Source: an uncultured Prochlorococcus sp. | Lineage (GTDB): Bacteria; Cyanobacteriota; Cyanobacteriia; PCC-6307; Cyanobiaceae | Direction: 5' to 3' | DNA: 45,502 nucleotides | NCBI GenBank assembly: GCA_902558895.1 | Contig: CACEFS010000008.1 | Span: 1 to 45,502, forward strand | The notes under the pieces: generated by a model | The model's input: only the letters and a program-made list of their open reading frames with translations | What the model was told of the DNA's origin: nothing | The model's database searches: none | Made by a program: the position numbers and the translations under genes | Part shown: positions 16,427-25,767 of the stretch, one piece after another | Position numbering within the stretch: position 1 is the stretch's first letter | How the letters are laid out: each line of letters begins with the position of its first letter

Positions 16427-17221
16427 ATGAGAATTCGTTCTTTCTTAGCTTTTGTTATTTCAATTTGTATAACTTTTGCTTTCGTACCTGTTAAAACATT
16501 TGCTTTTTCTGAAAGAGGAAATGCACAATTCACAGATGTCGTTAATACTGGAAAAGCTAATGATTGCCCTACATTAGACTCATCTCTTGTCGGATCAATA
16601 TCTCTAGGGAATGGAGATAGCCTTAGAGGAATATGCATGCATCCAACAGAAGTTTATGTAAAAGTTCCGGGGACAAAACGAAAAGCTGCAGAATTTGTTT
16701 CTACAAAAATTATAAGTCCTAGAAATAACACCACAGTTACAGAAGTTTATGGAGATATAGACTCAGGAACTTTTACTGAAAAAGGTGGTATTGATTTTCA
16801 ACTTATTACTGTATTAACTCCTGGTGGTTTAGAGGTGCCATTTGCATTCTCAGCAAAAGATCTTACAGCTGATCTACCTTCATCTATTGAGCCAGGTACT
16901 GAGGTTAGTGGTTCAACATTTACACCTAATTACAGAACTGGTGATTTTTTAGATCCTAAGGCAAGAGCTAAAAATACTGGTGTTGAATATGCTCAAGGTT
17001 TAGTTGCATTAGGAGGAGATGACGAAGAACTTGCAAAAGAAAATATTAAAGTTGATGTAAATGGTACTGGTGTTATCACTCTTTCAATCAACAATGTAGA
17101 TTCTGACACAGATGAATTTGCTGGTACTTTTGAAGCTATCCAACCTTCAGATACAGATATGGGTTCAAAGGAACCACTTGATGTAAAAATAATTGGGGAG
17201 CTTTACGGAAGAAAGGCATAA
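16427..17221 (+). CDS. psbO: Photosystem II manganese-stabilizing protein PsbO
   Basis: A 264-residue extrinsic PSII subunit on the lumen side that stabilises the oxygen-evolving cluster. I start it at ATG 16427, which gives a clean signal peptide (MRIRSFLAFVISICITFAF, cleavage after AFA or nearby). An upstream in-frame ATG at 16382 adds 15 residues ahead of the signal. Mature features include NDCPTLD and GICMHPTEVYVK, whose cysteines form the conserved disulfide, then TPGGLEVPFAFSAKDLTADL and VEYAQGLVALGGDDEEL. A strong terminator follows. The 217 bases between coaBC and this ATG hold the promoter and leader; I see no other gene there. Confidence 0.96.
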   Translation: MRIRSFLAFVISICITFAFVPVKTFAFSERGNAQFTDVVNTGKANDCPTLDSSLVGSISLGNGDSLRGICMHPTEVYVKVPGTKRKAAEFVSTKIISPRNNTTVTEVYGDIDSGTFTEKGGIDFQLITVLTPGGLEVPFAFSAKDLTADLPSSIEPGTEVSGSTFTPNYRTGDFLDPKARAKNTGVEYAQGLVALGGDDEELAKENIKVDVNGTGVITLSINNVDSDTDEFAGTFEAIQPSDTDMGSKEPLDVKIIGELYGRKA

Positions 17222-17232
17222 ATCCTACTTAA

Positions 17233-17264
17233 GAGAAAAGGGGGTTAAACCCCTCTTTTTTTTT
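17233..17264 (+). terminator. Rho-independent terminator of psbO
   Basis: Stem AGGGG/CCCCT with the loop GTTAAA (17239-17254), preceded by an A-rich stretch and followed by CT plus a nine-T tract (17256-17264). It lies 11 bases after the psbO stop. Confidence 0.85.
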
Positions 17265-17290
17265 CAAAATTTTTCTTTATTAATTTAAAA

Positions 17291-18466
17291 ATGGAATTAC
17301 AACAAAAAACTAAAACAGATACTAGTGGACTAATACCGCCTTATGGAGGTGAACTAAAAAATTTAATTATCAAAGATAAAAAACTTAAAAATGATCTTAT
17401 CTCTAAAGTTACTTATGAGTTTGAATGTAGCGAGAGAAATGCTTGCGATGTAGAACTTTTAATGGTTGGAGCTTTTTCTCCATTGGAAGGTTTTATGGAT
17501 GAAAATAACTACAATTCGGTAATTAAAAATAATAGAGATACAAACGGGTTGCTTTTTGGCTTGCCTATTGTATTTGATTCAAATAATCAAAAAGTAAAAG
17601 CTGGAGAAACAATATTGCTTACTTATAAAAAACAAAAAATTGCAGTTTTAGAAGTTAGCTCTAAATGGGAGCCTGACAAATCCTTAGAAGCTGCACTTTG
17701 TTATGGTACTAATTCTTTAGATCATCCTGCTGTTAAGATGATTTTTAACGAGAGAGGGAGATTTTATATAGGAGGAAGAGTTTATGGTTTCGAACTACCA
17801 ATTAGAGAATTCCCATGCAGAACTCCAGAAGAAGTTAGATCTACACTGCCATCAAATCATGATGTAGTTGCATTTCAATGCAGAAATCCAATTCATAGAG
17901 CGCATTATGAATTATTTACTAATGCCTTACTTTCAGATAATGTTTCCTCTAACTCAGTTGTTTTAGTTCATCCAACTTGTGGGCCAACTCAACAAGATGA
18001 TATCTCTGGAAAAGTTAGATATTTGACCTACAAAGAATTAGAAAAGGAAATATCTGATGAAAGAATAAAATGGGCTTTTTTACCTTATTCAATGCATATG
18101 GCAGGGCCAAGAGAAGCTCTTCAACATATGATAATTAGAAGAAATTATGGCTGCACTCACTTTATTATTGGTAGAGATATGGCTGGTTGTAAGTCATCAT
18201 CAACTGGTGAAGATTTTTATGGTCCATATGACGCCCAGAATTTTGCGAATAAGTGTGCAGATGAATTGATGATGCAAACTGTTCCTTCAAAAAATTTAGT
18301 TTATACAAGGGAAAAAGGATATATAACAGCTGAAGAAGCTAAAGAATATAATTATGAAATTATGAAACTTAGTGGTACTGAATTTAGAAAGAAATTGAGG
18401 AATGGCGAACCAATTCCTGAATGGTTTGCATTCAAAAGTGTAGTAGATGTTCTAAGACGCTCTTAA
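17291..18466 (+). CDS. sat: Sulfate adenylyltransferase (ATP sulfurylase)
   Basis: A 391-residue enzyme that makes adenosine 5'-phosphosulfate from ATP and sulfate, the first step of assimilatory sulfate reduction. The N-terminal LIPPYGGEL, the segment LLMVGAFSPLEGFMDENNYN and the nucleotide-binding QCRNPIHRAHYELF (about 196-209) are diagnostic. So are VLVHPTCGPTQQDD, FLPYSMHMAGPREALQHMII and FIIGRDMAGCKSS. There is no fused APS kinase domain. The C-terminal SGTEFRKKLRNGEPIPEWF is also typical. Confidence 0.96.
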   Translation: MELQQKTKTDTSGLIPPYGGELKNLIIKDKKLKNDLISKVTYEFECSERNACDVELLMVGAFSPLEGFMDENNYNSVIKNNRDTNGLLFGLPIVFDSNNQKVKAGETILLTYKKQKIAVLEVSSKWEPDKSLEAALCYGTNSLDHPAVKMIFNERGRFYIGGRVYGFELPIREFPCRTPEEVRSTLPSNHDVVAFQCRNPIHRAHYELFTNALLSDNVSSNSVVLVHPTCGPTQQDDISGKVRYLTYKELEKEISDERIKWAFLPYSMHMAGPREALQHMIIRRNYGCTHFIIGRDMAGCKSSSTGEDFYGPYDAQNFANKCADELMMQTVPSKNLVYTREKGYITAEEAKEYNYEIMKLSGTEFRKKLRNGEPIPEWFAFKSVVDVLRRS

Positions 18467-18512
18467 TATTGTTTTATTATTAGTATTATAGATTTATTAA
18501 AGATTTTTTATC

Positions 18513-20366
18513 GTGAACAAACGTTGGAGAAACGTAGGACTTTATGTCCTAGCTGTTATTACTGTAATTTTCATTGGTACTTCAGTTTTTGATAAGCCTA
18601 GTACTGAAAGTTCTACAAAGACCTTGAGATATAGTGATTTTATAGAGGCAGTACAAGATAAAGAAATCAGTAGAGTCCTAATATCTCCAGATAATGCCAC
18701 GGCTCAAGTTGTTGAAAATGATGGAAGTAGGTCTGAGGTTAATTTAGCCCCTGACAAAGATTTATTAAAAATACTGACAGAGAATAATGTAGATATAGCT
18801 GTAACTCCCACAAAATTAGCTAATCCATGGCAACAGGCTTTAAGTAGCTTAATTTTCCCAGTACTTTTGATTGGAGGTCTATTTTTTCTTTTCAGAAGAT
18901 CTCAAAGTGGTAATGCTGGAGGTGGTAACCCTGCCATGAGTTTTGGCAAAAGCAAAGCTAGATTACAAATGGAACCATCTACACAGGTAACTTTTTCAGA
19001 TGTTGCTGGTGTTGAAGGTGCAAAATTAGAACTCACAGAAGTTGTAGATTTTCTTAAGAGCCCAGATAGATTTACTGCAGTCGGAGCTAAAATTCCAAAA
19101 GGAGTTCTTCTTGTTGGCCCTCCTGGTACAGGAAAAACTTTGTTAGCAAAAGCAGTGGCTGGAGAAGCAGGAGTACCTTTTTTCTCAATATCTGGTTCAG
19201 AATTTGTAGAGATGTTTGTAGGAGTTGGAGCTAGCAGAGTTAGAGATCTTTTTGAACAAGCCAAGAAGAATGCTCCTTGTATTGTCTTCATTGATGAAAT
19301 AGATGCAGTTGGAAGACAAAGAGGTGCAGGTATGGGCGGGGGAAATGATGAAAGAGAACAAACACTAAATCAACTCCTAACCGAAATGGATGGTTTTGAA
19401 GGTAATTCAGGAATAATAATAGTTGCTGCCACCAACAGACCAGATGTTCTAGACTCAGCTTTAATGCGCCCCGGAAGATTCGATAGACAGGTAACGGTGG
19501 ATAGACCAGATTATGCTGGAAGATTGCAAATATTAAATGTTCATGCGAAAGATAAAACTCTTTCAAAAGACGTTGATTTAGATAAAGTTGCTAGAAGAAC
19601 CCCTGGATTTACTGGTGCTGATTTAGCTAATCTTTTAAATGAAGCAGCAATATTAGCAGCTAGAAAAGATTTAGATAAAGTTAGTAATGATGAAGTCGGC
19701 GATGCCATAGAAAGAGTTATGGCAGGTCCAGAAAAGAAAGATAGAGTAATCAGTGATAAGAAAAAAGAATTAGTCGCTTATCACGAGGCTGGTCACGCCC
19801 TCGTAGGAGCGTTAATGCCTGATTATGATCCCGTTGCAAAAGTCTCAATAATTCCTAGAGGTCAAGCTGGAGGTTTAACGTTCTTTACTCCAAGTGAAGA
19901 AAGAATGGAATCTGGTCTTTACTCTCGTTCTTACCTTCAAAATCAAATGGCTGTAGCTCTTGGTGGAAGAGTTGCTGAGGAAATAGTCTATGGCGAAGAA
20001 GAGGTAACAACTGGTGCTTCAAATGATTTACAACAAGTTGCCAATGTGGCAAGACAAATGATTACTAAATTTGGTATGAGTGATAAAATTGGTCCAGTAG
20101 CTTTAGGTCAATCTCAAGGTGGAATGTTTCTAGGAAGAGATATGAGCTCTACAAGAGATTTCTCTGAAGATACAGCTGCAACAATTGATGTAGAGGTTTC
20201 AGAACTTGTTGATGTTGCCTACAAGAGAGCTACAAAAGTTTTATCAGATAATAGAACTGTTCTTGACGAAATGGCTCAAATGCTAATTGAAAGAGAAACT
20301 ATAGACACTGAAGATATCCAAGATTTACTCAACCGCTCAGAAGTAAAAGTCGCAAACTATATTTAA
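18513..20366 (+). CDS. ftsH: ATP-dependent zinc metalloprotease FtsH
   Basis: A 617-residue membrane-bound AAA+ protease. Two membrane helices (about 9-24 and 113-128) flank a periplasmic/lumenal domain. The AAA module has Walker A GPPGTGKT (about 201-208), Walker [16 protein letters not shown] with the pore loop in [11 protein letters not shown], and the [23 protein letters not shown]. The zinc site is HEAGH (about 423-427), with the third ligand expected in the [10 protein letters not shown] region. Start codon GTG. In cyanobacteria, FtsH complexes degrade photodamaged D1; which of the usual four homologues this is cannot be settled from the window. The position between sat and the aldolase-like gene gives no functional clue. 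Confidence 0.96.
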   Translation: MNKRWRNVGLYVLAVITVIFIGTSVFDKPSTESSTKTLRYSDFIEAVQDKEISRVLISPDNATAQVVENDGSRSEVNLAPDKDLLKILTENNVDIAVTPTKLANPWQQALSSLIFPVLLIGGLFFLFRRSQSGNAGGGNPAMSFGKSKARLQMEPSTQVTFSDVAGVEGAKLELTEVVDFLKSPDRFTAVGAKIPKGVLLVGPPGTGKTLLAKAVAGEAGVPFFSISGSEFVEMFVGVGASRVRDLFEQAKKNAPCIVFIDEIDAVGRQRGAGMGGGNDEREQTLNQLLTEMDGFEGNSGIIIVAATNRPDVLDSALMRPGRFDRQVTVDRPDYAGRLQILNVHAKDKTLSKDVDLDKVARRTPGFTGADLANLLNEAAILAARKDLDKVSNDEVGDAIERVMAGPEKKDRVISDKKKELVAYHEAGHALVGALMPDYDPVAKVSIIPRGQAGGLTFFTPSEERMESGLYSRSYLQNQMAVALGGRVAEEIVYGEEEVTTGASNDLQQVANVARQMITKFGMSDKIGPVALGQSQGGMFLGRDMSSTRDFSEDTAATIDVEVSELVDVAYKRATKVLSDNRTVLDEMAQMLIERETIDTEDIQDLLNRSEVKVANYI

Positions 20367-20387
20367 GCGCGAAATTTTAAATTTTTA

Positions 20388-21014
20388 ATGAATAATAAAG
20401 AAGATTCTTTTTCGGAGTTCCTGAATATGGAGTCTTTTTTTTTACTCATAAAACTTGAAGATAATATTTACTCAAGTACCTTTATAAGAAATTCATTTTT
20501 TGAAGAATTAGAAAACTTAATAAAATTAGGATTAAAGAATATTGAAATAAGTTGGTCTAACAACAAAAATTGGTTCAATTTTGTATCAGATATCAAAATT
20601 AAATATCCAAGAATTAATTTAGGCTCTGCCTCCATAGTTAATAAGCAATCAATAGAAGATTCATTAAAAATTGGATTAAATTTTTCGATGATGAAATTTT
20701 GGGATAAAGATCTTTTCAATTATGCGCAGTCAAAAAATTATTTATTAATTCCTGGGATTAATAATTTAAAAGATCTTAAGGAAGCGATAGATTTAAATTG
20801 CAACATTATCAAAATTTACCCAATAAAAAGTAAAGATAGTTCGATAAATATACTCAACTATGAAAAAATTGATTTCATTGCTGCTGGAGGACTATCAATC
20901 AATGATGTAAAAACTTATAAATCTTTAGGGTATAAAGCAGTCGTAATTGGAGATAAAGCTATTAAAAATAAAAAATTTGATCCAGAAATATTTGAATGGC
21001 TCAAAAATAATTAA
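20388..21014 (+). CDS. KDPG aldolase (Eda)-like class I aldolase, divergent
   Basis: A 208-residue TIM-barrel protein resembling 2-keto-3-deoxy-6-phosphogluconate aldolase. Comparable positions to E. coli Eda: the general-base Glu in NIEISW (about 51-56), the LIPGINNLKDLKEAIDLN segment, and the Schiff-base Lys in IIKIYPI (about 145-151). FIAAGGLSINDVKTYKSLGY near the C-terminus also fits. Differences: the LRT arginine is replaced (SWSNNKN) and GAGTV reads GSASIV. KDPG aldolase completes the Entner-Doudoroff pathway, giving pyruvate and glyceraldehyde-3-phosphate; that role is inferred. It lies 22 bases after ftsH and may be read through from it. Confidence 0.75.
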   Translation: MNNKEDSFSEFLNMESFFLLIKLEDNIYSSTFIRNSFFEELENLIKLGLKNIEISWSNNKNWFNFVSDIKIKYPRINLGSASIVNKQSIEDSLKIGLNFSMMKFWDKDLFNYAQSKNYLLIPGINNLKDLKEAIDLNCNIIKIYPIKSKDSSINILNYEKIDFIAAGGLSINDVKTYKSLGYKAVVIGDKAIKNKKFDPEIFEWLKNN

Positions 21015-21045
21015 GTTAAGGATAGATATAATTTATTCAACAAAA

Positions 21046-22146
21046 CTACTTCTTATTTAATAAGTCACATTGAGCATGATTTAGAAGCAAATGATCAGCA
21101 AGTACCAAAGCTACCATAGCATCAACCATGGGAACTGCTCTAGGTAGAACGCATGGATCGTGTCTCCCTTTTGCTTTCATAAGTACTTCTTTACCTTCAG
21201 CATTTACTGTTTTCTGTTCTTTCCCGATGGTTGCTGTAGGTTTAAAAGCTATCTTCATCTCGATATTTTCACCATTACTTATTCCGCCCTGTATACCTCC
21301 TGAATTGTTTGATGTTGTTTTTAACTTACTAATATCATCAGACTTTATGAAGGTATCATTATGTTCGCTTCCTTTTAAATAAGTTCCAGAGAAACCTGAA
21401 CCTATTTCAAAGCCTTTCGTAGCAGGCAAAGACATCAAAGCCTTTGCTAAATCAGCTTCTAATTTATCAAAAACAGGCATTCCAAGACCAGAGGGAACAT
21501 TTCTTACTAGACATTCAATAACACCACCGCAGGAGTCTCCTTGACGCTTTAATTCCTTAATTCTATGGATCATTTCTTTTGATACCTTTTCATCCGGACA
21601 TCTGACAATATTAGAATCTATTTTTTTGAGAGAAATCATCTCTTTATTTATATCAGAATCAATATCATGTATACGCTTTACCCAAGATAGTATTTCAGTG
21701 TTACAGAAGGTTTTTAATAATTGTTTTGCTACAGCTCCAGCAGCTACTCTCCCAATTGTTTCTCTAGCAGAAGCTCTTCCTCCGCCAGAACTTGCCTGAA
21801 TCCCATATTTCATATGATATGTACCATCTGCATGAGAAGGTCTAAATACCTGCTCCAAATTATTATAATCTCCCGGTCTTTGATCCTTATTTCTTACCAA
21901 CATTGCTATTGGAGTTCCAAGTGTTAACCCTTCCTTTATCCCACTTAATATTTCAATTTTATCTTCTTCATTTCTGGGTGTTGTAATGTCACTTTGGCCA
22001 GGTCTGCGTCTATCTAATTCATTTTGTATCATATTTATATCTATTTTTAACTTAGGTGGACATCCATCAAGAATAACTCCTACTGCACCACCATGTGATT
22101 CTCCAAAAGTACTAACACGAAAAATTTTTCCAAAACTACTACTCAT
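21046..22146 (-). CDS. aroC: Chorismate synthase
   Basis: A 366-residue FMN-dependent enzyme that converts EPSP to chorismate, the last step of the shikimate pathway. All three signatures are present: [18 protein letters not shown] (about 14-31), the central [23 protein letters not shown], and the C-terminal [19 protein letters not shown]. The N-terminal [18 protein letters not shown] is also typical. The gene lies downstream of psbA on the same strand, but a strong terminator at 22206-22233 separates them. It converges on the aldolase-like gene with a 31-base gap. Confidence 0.97.
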   Translation of the reverse strand: MSSSFGKIFRVSTFGESHGGAVGVILDGCPPKLKIDINMIQNELDRRRPGQSDITTPRNEEDKIEILSGIKEGLTLGTPIAMLVRNKDQRPGDYNNLEQVFRPSHADGTYHMKYGIQASSGGGRASARETIGRVAAGAVAKQLLKTFCNTEILSWVKRIHDIDSDINKEMISLKKIDSNIVRCPDEKVSKEMIHRIKELKRQGDSCGGVIECLVRNVPSGLGMPVFDKLEADLAKALMSLPATKGFEIGSGFSGTYLKGSEHNDTFIKSDDISKLKTTSNNSGGIQGGISNGENIEMKIAFKPTATIGKEQKTVNAEGKEVLMKAKGRHDPCVLPRAVPMVDAMVALVLADHLLLNHAQCDLLNKK

Positions 22147-22205
22147 AGAAATATCAAATGTTTTATCTATATATAAACATTATATGAAACCAATTGAAAA
22201 TTAAA

Positions 22206-22233
22206 CAAAAAAAAGCCCCCAAAAAGGGGGCTT
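22206..22233 (-). terminator. Rho-independent terminator of psbA
   Basis: On the minus strand, AAGCCCCC-TTTTT-GGGGGCTT forms an 8-base-pair stem (22213-22233) followed by a run of U (22206-22214 read as A on the plus strand). It lies 21 bases after the psbA stop and separates it from aroC. Confidence 0.92.
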
Positions 22234-22254
22234 GTAAATTTAAGAACTTTAAGC

Positions 22255-23337
22255 TTAACCGATAGCTGGAGCTGAAAGAGCTACTGTTGTAGACTCAGCT
22301 GCTGCTAGATCAAGTGGGAAGTTGTGAGCGTTACGCTCGTGCATTACTTCCATACCTAGGTTTGCTCTGTTTAGAACGTCACCCCATGTAGGAACAATCT
22401 TACCGTTTGCATCAACAACTGACTGGTTGAAGTTGAAACCGTTAAGGTTGAATGCCATTGTGCAGATACCCATTGAAGTTAACCATACACAAACAACTGG
22501 GAATACAGCTAAGAAGAAGTGAAGACTTCTGCTGTTGTTGAAACTTGCATATTGGAAGATCAAACGACCGAAGTAGCCATGAGCTGCAACGATGTTATAT
22601 GTTTCTTCTTCTTGTCCGAACTTGTAACCATAGTTCTGAGACTCTGTCTCAGTTGTTTCTCTGATTAGAGATGAAGTAACAAGTGAACCGTGCATAGCTG
22701 AGAATAAAGATCCTCCGAACATACCAGCAACACCAGCCATATGGAATGGGTGCATAAGAATGTTGTGCTCTGCCTGGAAAACAAACATGAAGTTGAATGT
22801 TCCAGAGATACCTAGAGGCATTCCGTCAGAGAATGAACCTTGACCGAATGGATATACAAGAAATACTGCGAAAGCTGCTGAAACTGGTGCAGAGTATGCA
22901 ACACAGATCCATGGACGCATACCTAAACGGTATGAAAGCTCCCACTGTCTTCCCATGTATGCTGAGATACCAATTAGGAAGTGGAAAATTACAAGCTGGT
23001 AAGGACCACCGTTGTATAACCACTCATCTACAGTAGCTGCTTCCCAAATTGGGTAGAAGTGTAGACCAATAGCGTTAGATGAAGGAACAACTGCACCTGA
23101 GATGATGTTGTTTCCGTATAGGAATGAACCAGCAACTGGCTCTCTAATTCCGTCGATGTCTACTGGTGGTGCTGCGATGAATGCAACGATGAAGCAAGCC
23201 GCTGCTGTAAGAAGGCATGGAATCATTAAGACGCCGAACCAACCAACATAAATTCTGTTGTTAGTTGATGTTACCCACTCACAAAACTGTGGCCAACCTT
23301 TTAACAGCGAAGAACGCTGCTGCTGAATAGTTGTCAT
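22255..23337 (-). CDS. psbA: Photosystem II reaction-centre protein D1
   Basis: The 360-residue PSII core subunit that binds P680, pheophytin, QB and most ligands of the Mn cluster. Diagnostic stretches are [49 protein letters not shown] and [19 protein letters not shown]. The C-terminal Mn-ligand segment is [13 protein letters not shown], followed by a 16-residue extension cleaved by CtpA. The residue equivalent to position 130 is Gln (GRQWEL), the form usually associated with standard-light D1. Codon use is richer in G and C than in the neighbours, as expected for a very highly expressed gene. It has its own terminator and a palindromic promoter region. Confidence 0.99.
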   Translation of the reverse strand: MTTIQQQRSSLLKGWPQFCEWVTSTNNRIYVGWFGVLMIPCLLTAAACFIVAFIAAPPVDIDGIREPVAGSFLYGNNIISGAVVPSSNAIGLHFYPIWEAATVDEWLYNGGPYQLVIFHFLIGISAYMGRQWELSYRLGMRPWICVAYSAPVSAAFAVFLVYPFGQGSFSDGMPLGISGTFNFMFVFQAEHNILMHPFHMAGVAGMFGGSLFSAMHGSLVTSSLIRETTETESQNYGYKFGQEEETYNIVAAHGYFGRLIFQYASFNNSRSLHFFLAVFPVVCVWLTSMGICTMAFNLNGFNFNQSVVDANGKIVPTWGDVLNRANLGMEVMHERNAHNFPLDLAAAESTTVALSAPAIG

Positions 23338-23352
23338 GAGTTCGTAAAGTAT

Positions 23353-23435
23353 GTCTCTAAAGTGAGACGTGTAAATAAAAACGGAAAAAATTCCGCTTTA
23401 AAGATTTTAGACTAAAATCGCTTAAAATGTGTAAA
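23353..23435 (-). promoter_or_regulatory. psbA promoter region and leader with palindrome and two hairpins
   Basis: Reading towards psbA on the minus strand: a TTTACA -35 candidate (23435-23430), then a perfect 17-base palindrome, GATTTTAG-N-CTAAAATC (23419-23403), that covers the likely -10 (TCTAAA or TAAAAT). Two short hairpins follow, CGGAA/TTCCG (23395-23382) and GTCTC/GAGAC (23368-23353). The hairpins would lie in the 5' leader. There is no Shine-Dalgarno close to the ATG. Promoter elements are by inspection only. Confidence 0.5.
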
Positions 23436-23523
23436 TTATTTTTCTGTAGGTAAAGTTATTTTTGTGAAATGTAAGAAAATAAACTTCGTGTCTTAATATT
23501 TTCTTTGTTATTGGTGATTTAAC

Positions 23524-23652
23524 TTGGTTACAATCGAATGGCTTCTTAACGGAAAAAGATCGAAAGAGGTAGTTTCCTTAAAAGAGGCTAGGTTTAGAAG
23601 ACTGCAATTAGAGGGTTTTGGAGCTGTTATTTATTGGAGCGAAAGGATTTAG
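23524..23652 (+). CDS. Small conserved-looking ORF (42 codons) divergent from psbA
   Basis: From TTG at 23524 the frame reads VTIEWLLNGKRSKEVVSLKE followed by ARFRRLQLEGFGAVIYWSER and I, then TAG. An in-frame stop (23515-23517) just upstream fixes the start to within two codons. The amino-acid composition is that of a real small protein (amphipathic, few low-complexity runs, Trp, Arg and Gly used), unlike random frames in this AT-rich DNA. Local base composition is also less AT-rich than the flanks. The pattern GAVIYWSER resembles tiny hypothetical proteins I associate with marine picocyanobacteria, but I cannot name a family or function. It would be missed by gene finders with a length cut-off. 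Confidence 0.55.
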   Translation: MVTIEWLLNGKRSKEVVSLKEARFRRLQLEGFGAVIYWSERI

Positions 23653-23766
23653 GTTTAACAAGATTAAAGTTAAAAAAAAATATAAAATATACAATATTAA
23701 ATAAACTTATGTATTAAATAAAAAATCCTTATTTAATAAAGTATTTTATTGTTCTGGTTTCATAAT

Positions 23767-24672
23767 TTAAAGACTTTCAAACTCTTGAACCCATTGTTTT
23801 TTAGAACAAATCACTTCTTTTTTTGTGTAGCTCATAGCAATTTTTTTTTCCTTATAAGCGGCTTCTCCAATAAAAACAGGCCAAATCAATTGGTCTCGGT
23901 CATATTTGTGAATTATTCCTTTGCTATCAATAAATAATGGATCTCCTTTTTTAATCATTTTCCAATCTTGGTTTATTCTCTCAGGATGAATTAGGCCATC
24001 AATATCTCCTTTTTCATCTCTTGGATAATCTATACTCCCTTGATGAACGTGAACAACCAATTCCTTTGGAAGTTCTATGAGGTTATTTTTTAATTTATCT
24101 ATTTCTTCCCTTAGGGAGCTAATTATTAGAGAGAACCTATTCACGATGTTTGGATCATAAAAATTTTGTGCGACAGCTCCTATTTCAATAACTAAACCAC
24201 ATGGCCAAGCTTCTACAAGAAAGCCTGTTTGGACTTTATCTTTTTCATGCAAATAAATAGGCAATCCAAATTTGTTCTGCAGTAATGCAGCTAAACAAAA
24301 ATCTTTGAATCTCCTCCCATACAAAACAATGCTTGTTCCCATATTTGCAGTAGTAGTATGTAAATCGATTGCAATTTGACAGGGTTTAGATCCGTTAAAT
24401 CCAAATTCATCTACTAAAAAATTAGCTCTATTAGCCTCATAAAAGCTATTCTTATTTTGATCAAAATTTTCACTTTCTTTAAAAGATCTATTTAAATCTA
24501 CATCTATATATCTGTACCCTTTTTCATAGGCAACAGGATTACCTATGATGTACTCATACTCAATACCATAATTTAGCCTATTTCCCCTTCTATTAAATTG
24601 CTTAACCGCCCACACAGGATTAATTTCATTCCCATGTGTACCCGAAACGATAAGTATTCTTTGAACAGTCAT
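23767..24672 (-). CDS. Aspartoacylase / succinylglutamate desuccinylase family zinc hydrolase
   Basis: A 301-residue M14-like carboxypeptidase-fold enzyme. Zinc ligands are in SGTHGNEIN (His and Glu, about 10-18) and DLHTTTANMG (His, about 103-112). The substrate-binding VDLNRSF (about 58-64) and the general-base Glu in LVIEIGAVAQN (about 160-170) are present. The length matches aspartoacylase (about 300). The family removes acyl groups from N-acyl amino acids, releasing aspartate or a related product; the true substrate here is unknown. It is divergent from the GST-like gene with only 23 bases between the two start codons. Confidence 0.85.
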   Translation of the reverse strand: MTVQRILIVSGTHGNEINPVWAVKQFNRRGNRLNYGIEYEYIIGNPVAYEKGYRYIDVDLNRSFKESENFDQNKNSFYEANRANFLVDEFGFNGSKPCQIAIDLHTTTANMGTSIVLYGRRFKDFCLAALLQNKFGLPIYLHEKDKVQTGFLVEAWPCGLVIEIGAVAQNFYDPNIVNRFSLIISSLREEIDKLKNNLIELPKELVVHVHQGSIDYPRDEKGDIDGLIHPERINQDWKMIKKGDPLFIDSKGIIHKYDRDQLIWPVFIGEAAYKEKKIAMSYTKKEVICSKKQWVQEFESL

Positions 24673-24695
24673 TTTTTCTTTAAAAATAAAATTTC

Positions 24696-25649
24696 ATGCA
24701 AAATAAATACCTTATAAAGGCTTCCAGAAAATTCTGGTTTTGGTTTTGGACCCAATTAATGAATGGCTTCGCGCCATCAGATTTACATGGTAATTATAAA
24801 AGGCCTACAGGTATAACAATTGATAGTGAATACGATATTAATAATGAGAGTGGTCAAATTTATTTATTGGTAGGGAATTCTTGTCCGTGGTGTCAAAGAA
24901 CTTTACTAGTCCACGAAATAAAACATCTATCTAAAAAAGTTAAAGTTATTTTTTTAAAAGCAGATGTTGAGCATGGCGAATGGATTTTCAATACAAAGAT
25001 TAAGGGATTTACTAGACTTTCAGACCTTTACAAAAAAGCTAATAAAAAGATTATTTTTAGAGCGACATTACCTCTTTTAATTAGCTTTGTAAAAGATGAA
25101 GTAAATATTCTCTCTAATGAAAGTTCACAGATTATGAGACTACTAAATTTAATAAAAATTCAATCAAAATATCAGATATTAACTATAAAAGACTGTAATC
25201 AAAAATTTTTAGATTTAGTTAATAACAGCATCAATGATGGAGTGTATAAATGTGGTTTGGCCAGAAACCAGTCAGCTTACGAAAAAGCAAGTCAAAATCT
25301 TTTCGCAGCTATAAATAAAATTGAAAATTTACTACAGACAAATAAAGGGGACTGGATATTTGGAGAAGAGTTAACCTACGCAGATATTTACCTTTTCCCA
25401 ACGCTTATAAGGTGGGAATTGATATATAGTAAACTTTTCAAATGTACTGCACAAGAATTATCAAGTTTTAAAAAGATTATTGAATGGAGATTAAAATTCT
25501 TTAAATTATCTAACGTAAATAGGACATGCTTCGACAATGAATGGAAAAAAGATTACTACAAAGCTTTATTCCCTTTAAACCCAAATCAATTAATCCCAGT
25601 TTTACCATCGCTAGAGGAAATAATGAGATTAGAGTCCGAAAAAATATAA
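24696..25649 (+). CDS. Glutathione S-transferase family protein (glutathionyl-hydroquinone-reductase-like)
   Basis: A 317-residue protein whose thioredoxin-fold N-terminal domain carries NSCPWCQRTLLV (about 61-72), the CPWC active-site pattern of Xi-class/omega-like glutathione transferases. LMNGFAPSDLHGNYKRP ahead of it is typical of the same group. The all-helical C-terminal domain shows WIFGEELTYADIYLFPTLIRWE (about 225-246). Family members reduce glutathionyl conjugates of quinones; the substrate here is unknown. The last residues are charged. The 118 bases between this gene and cp12 hold no recognisable gene. Confidence 0.8.
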   Translation: MQNKYLIKASRKFWFWFWTQLMNGFAPSDLHGNYKRPTGITIDSEYDINNESGQIYLLVGNSCPWCQRTLLVHEIKHLSKKVKVIFLKADVEHGEWIFNTKIKGFTRLSDLYKKANKKIIFRATLPLLISFVKDEVNILSNESSQIMRLLNLIKIQSKYQILTIKDCNQKFLDLVNNSINDGVYKCGLARNQSAYEKASQNLFAAINKIENLLQTNKGDWIFGEELTYADIYLFPTLIRWELIYSKLFKCTAQELSSFKKIIEWRLKFFKLSNVNRTCFDNEWKKDYYKALFPLNPNQLIPVLPSLEEIMRLESEKI

Positions 25650-25767
25650 AAATCAATTTCAAGAAAAAAATGATGTTGTAATGAACACTTATTTAGTTCA
25701 TAGATAATGCAATTTCATTAGAAATTAACTATGTTATGTATGTCTACTAAAGTACGAAAAGCTTAAA

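Noticed and set aside
18902-19566. Long minus-strand frames inside ftsH
   Set aside because: They are antisense shadows of a highly conserved AAA+ domain; they have no ribosome site and low-complexity products.
22797-23036. Open frames on both strands inside psbA
   Set aside because: They arise from the biased codon use of psbA and do not resemble proteins.
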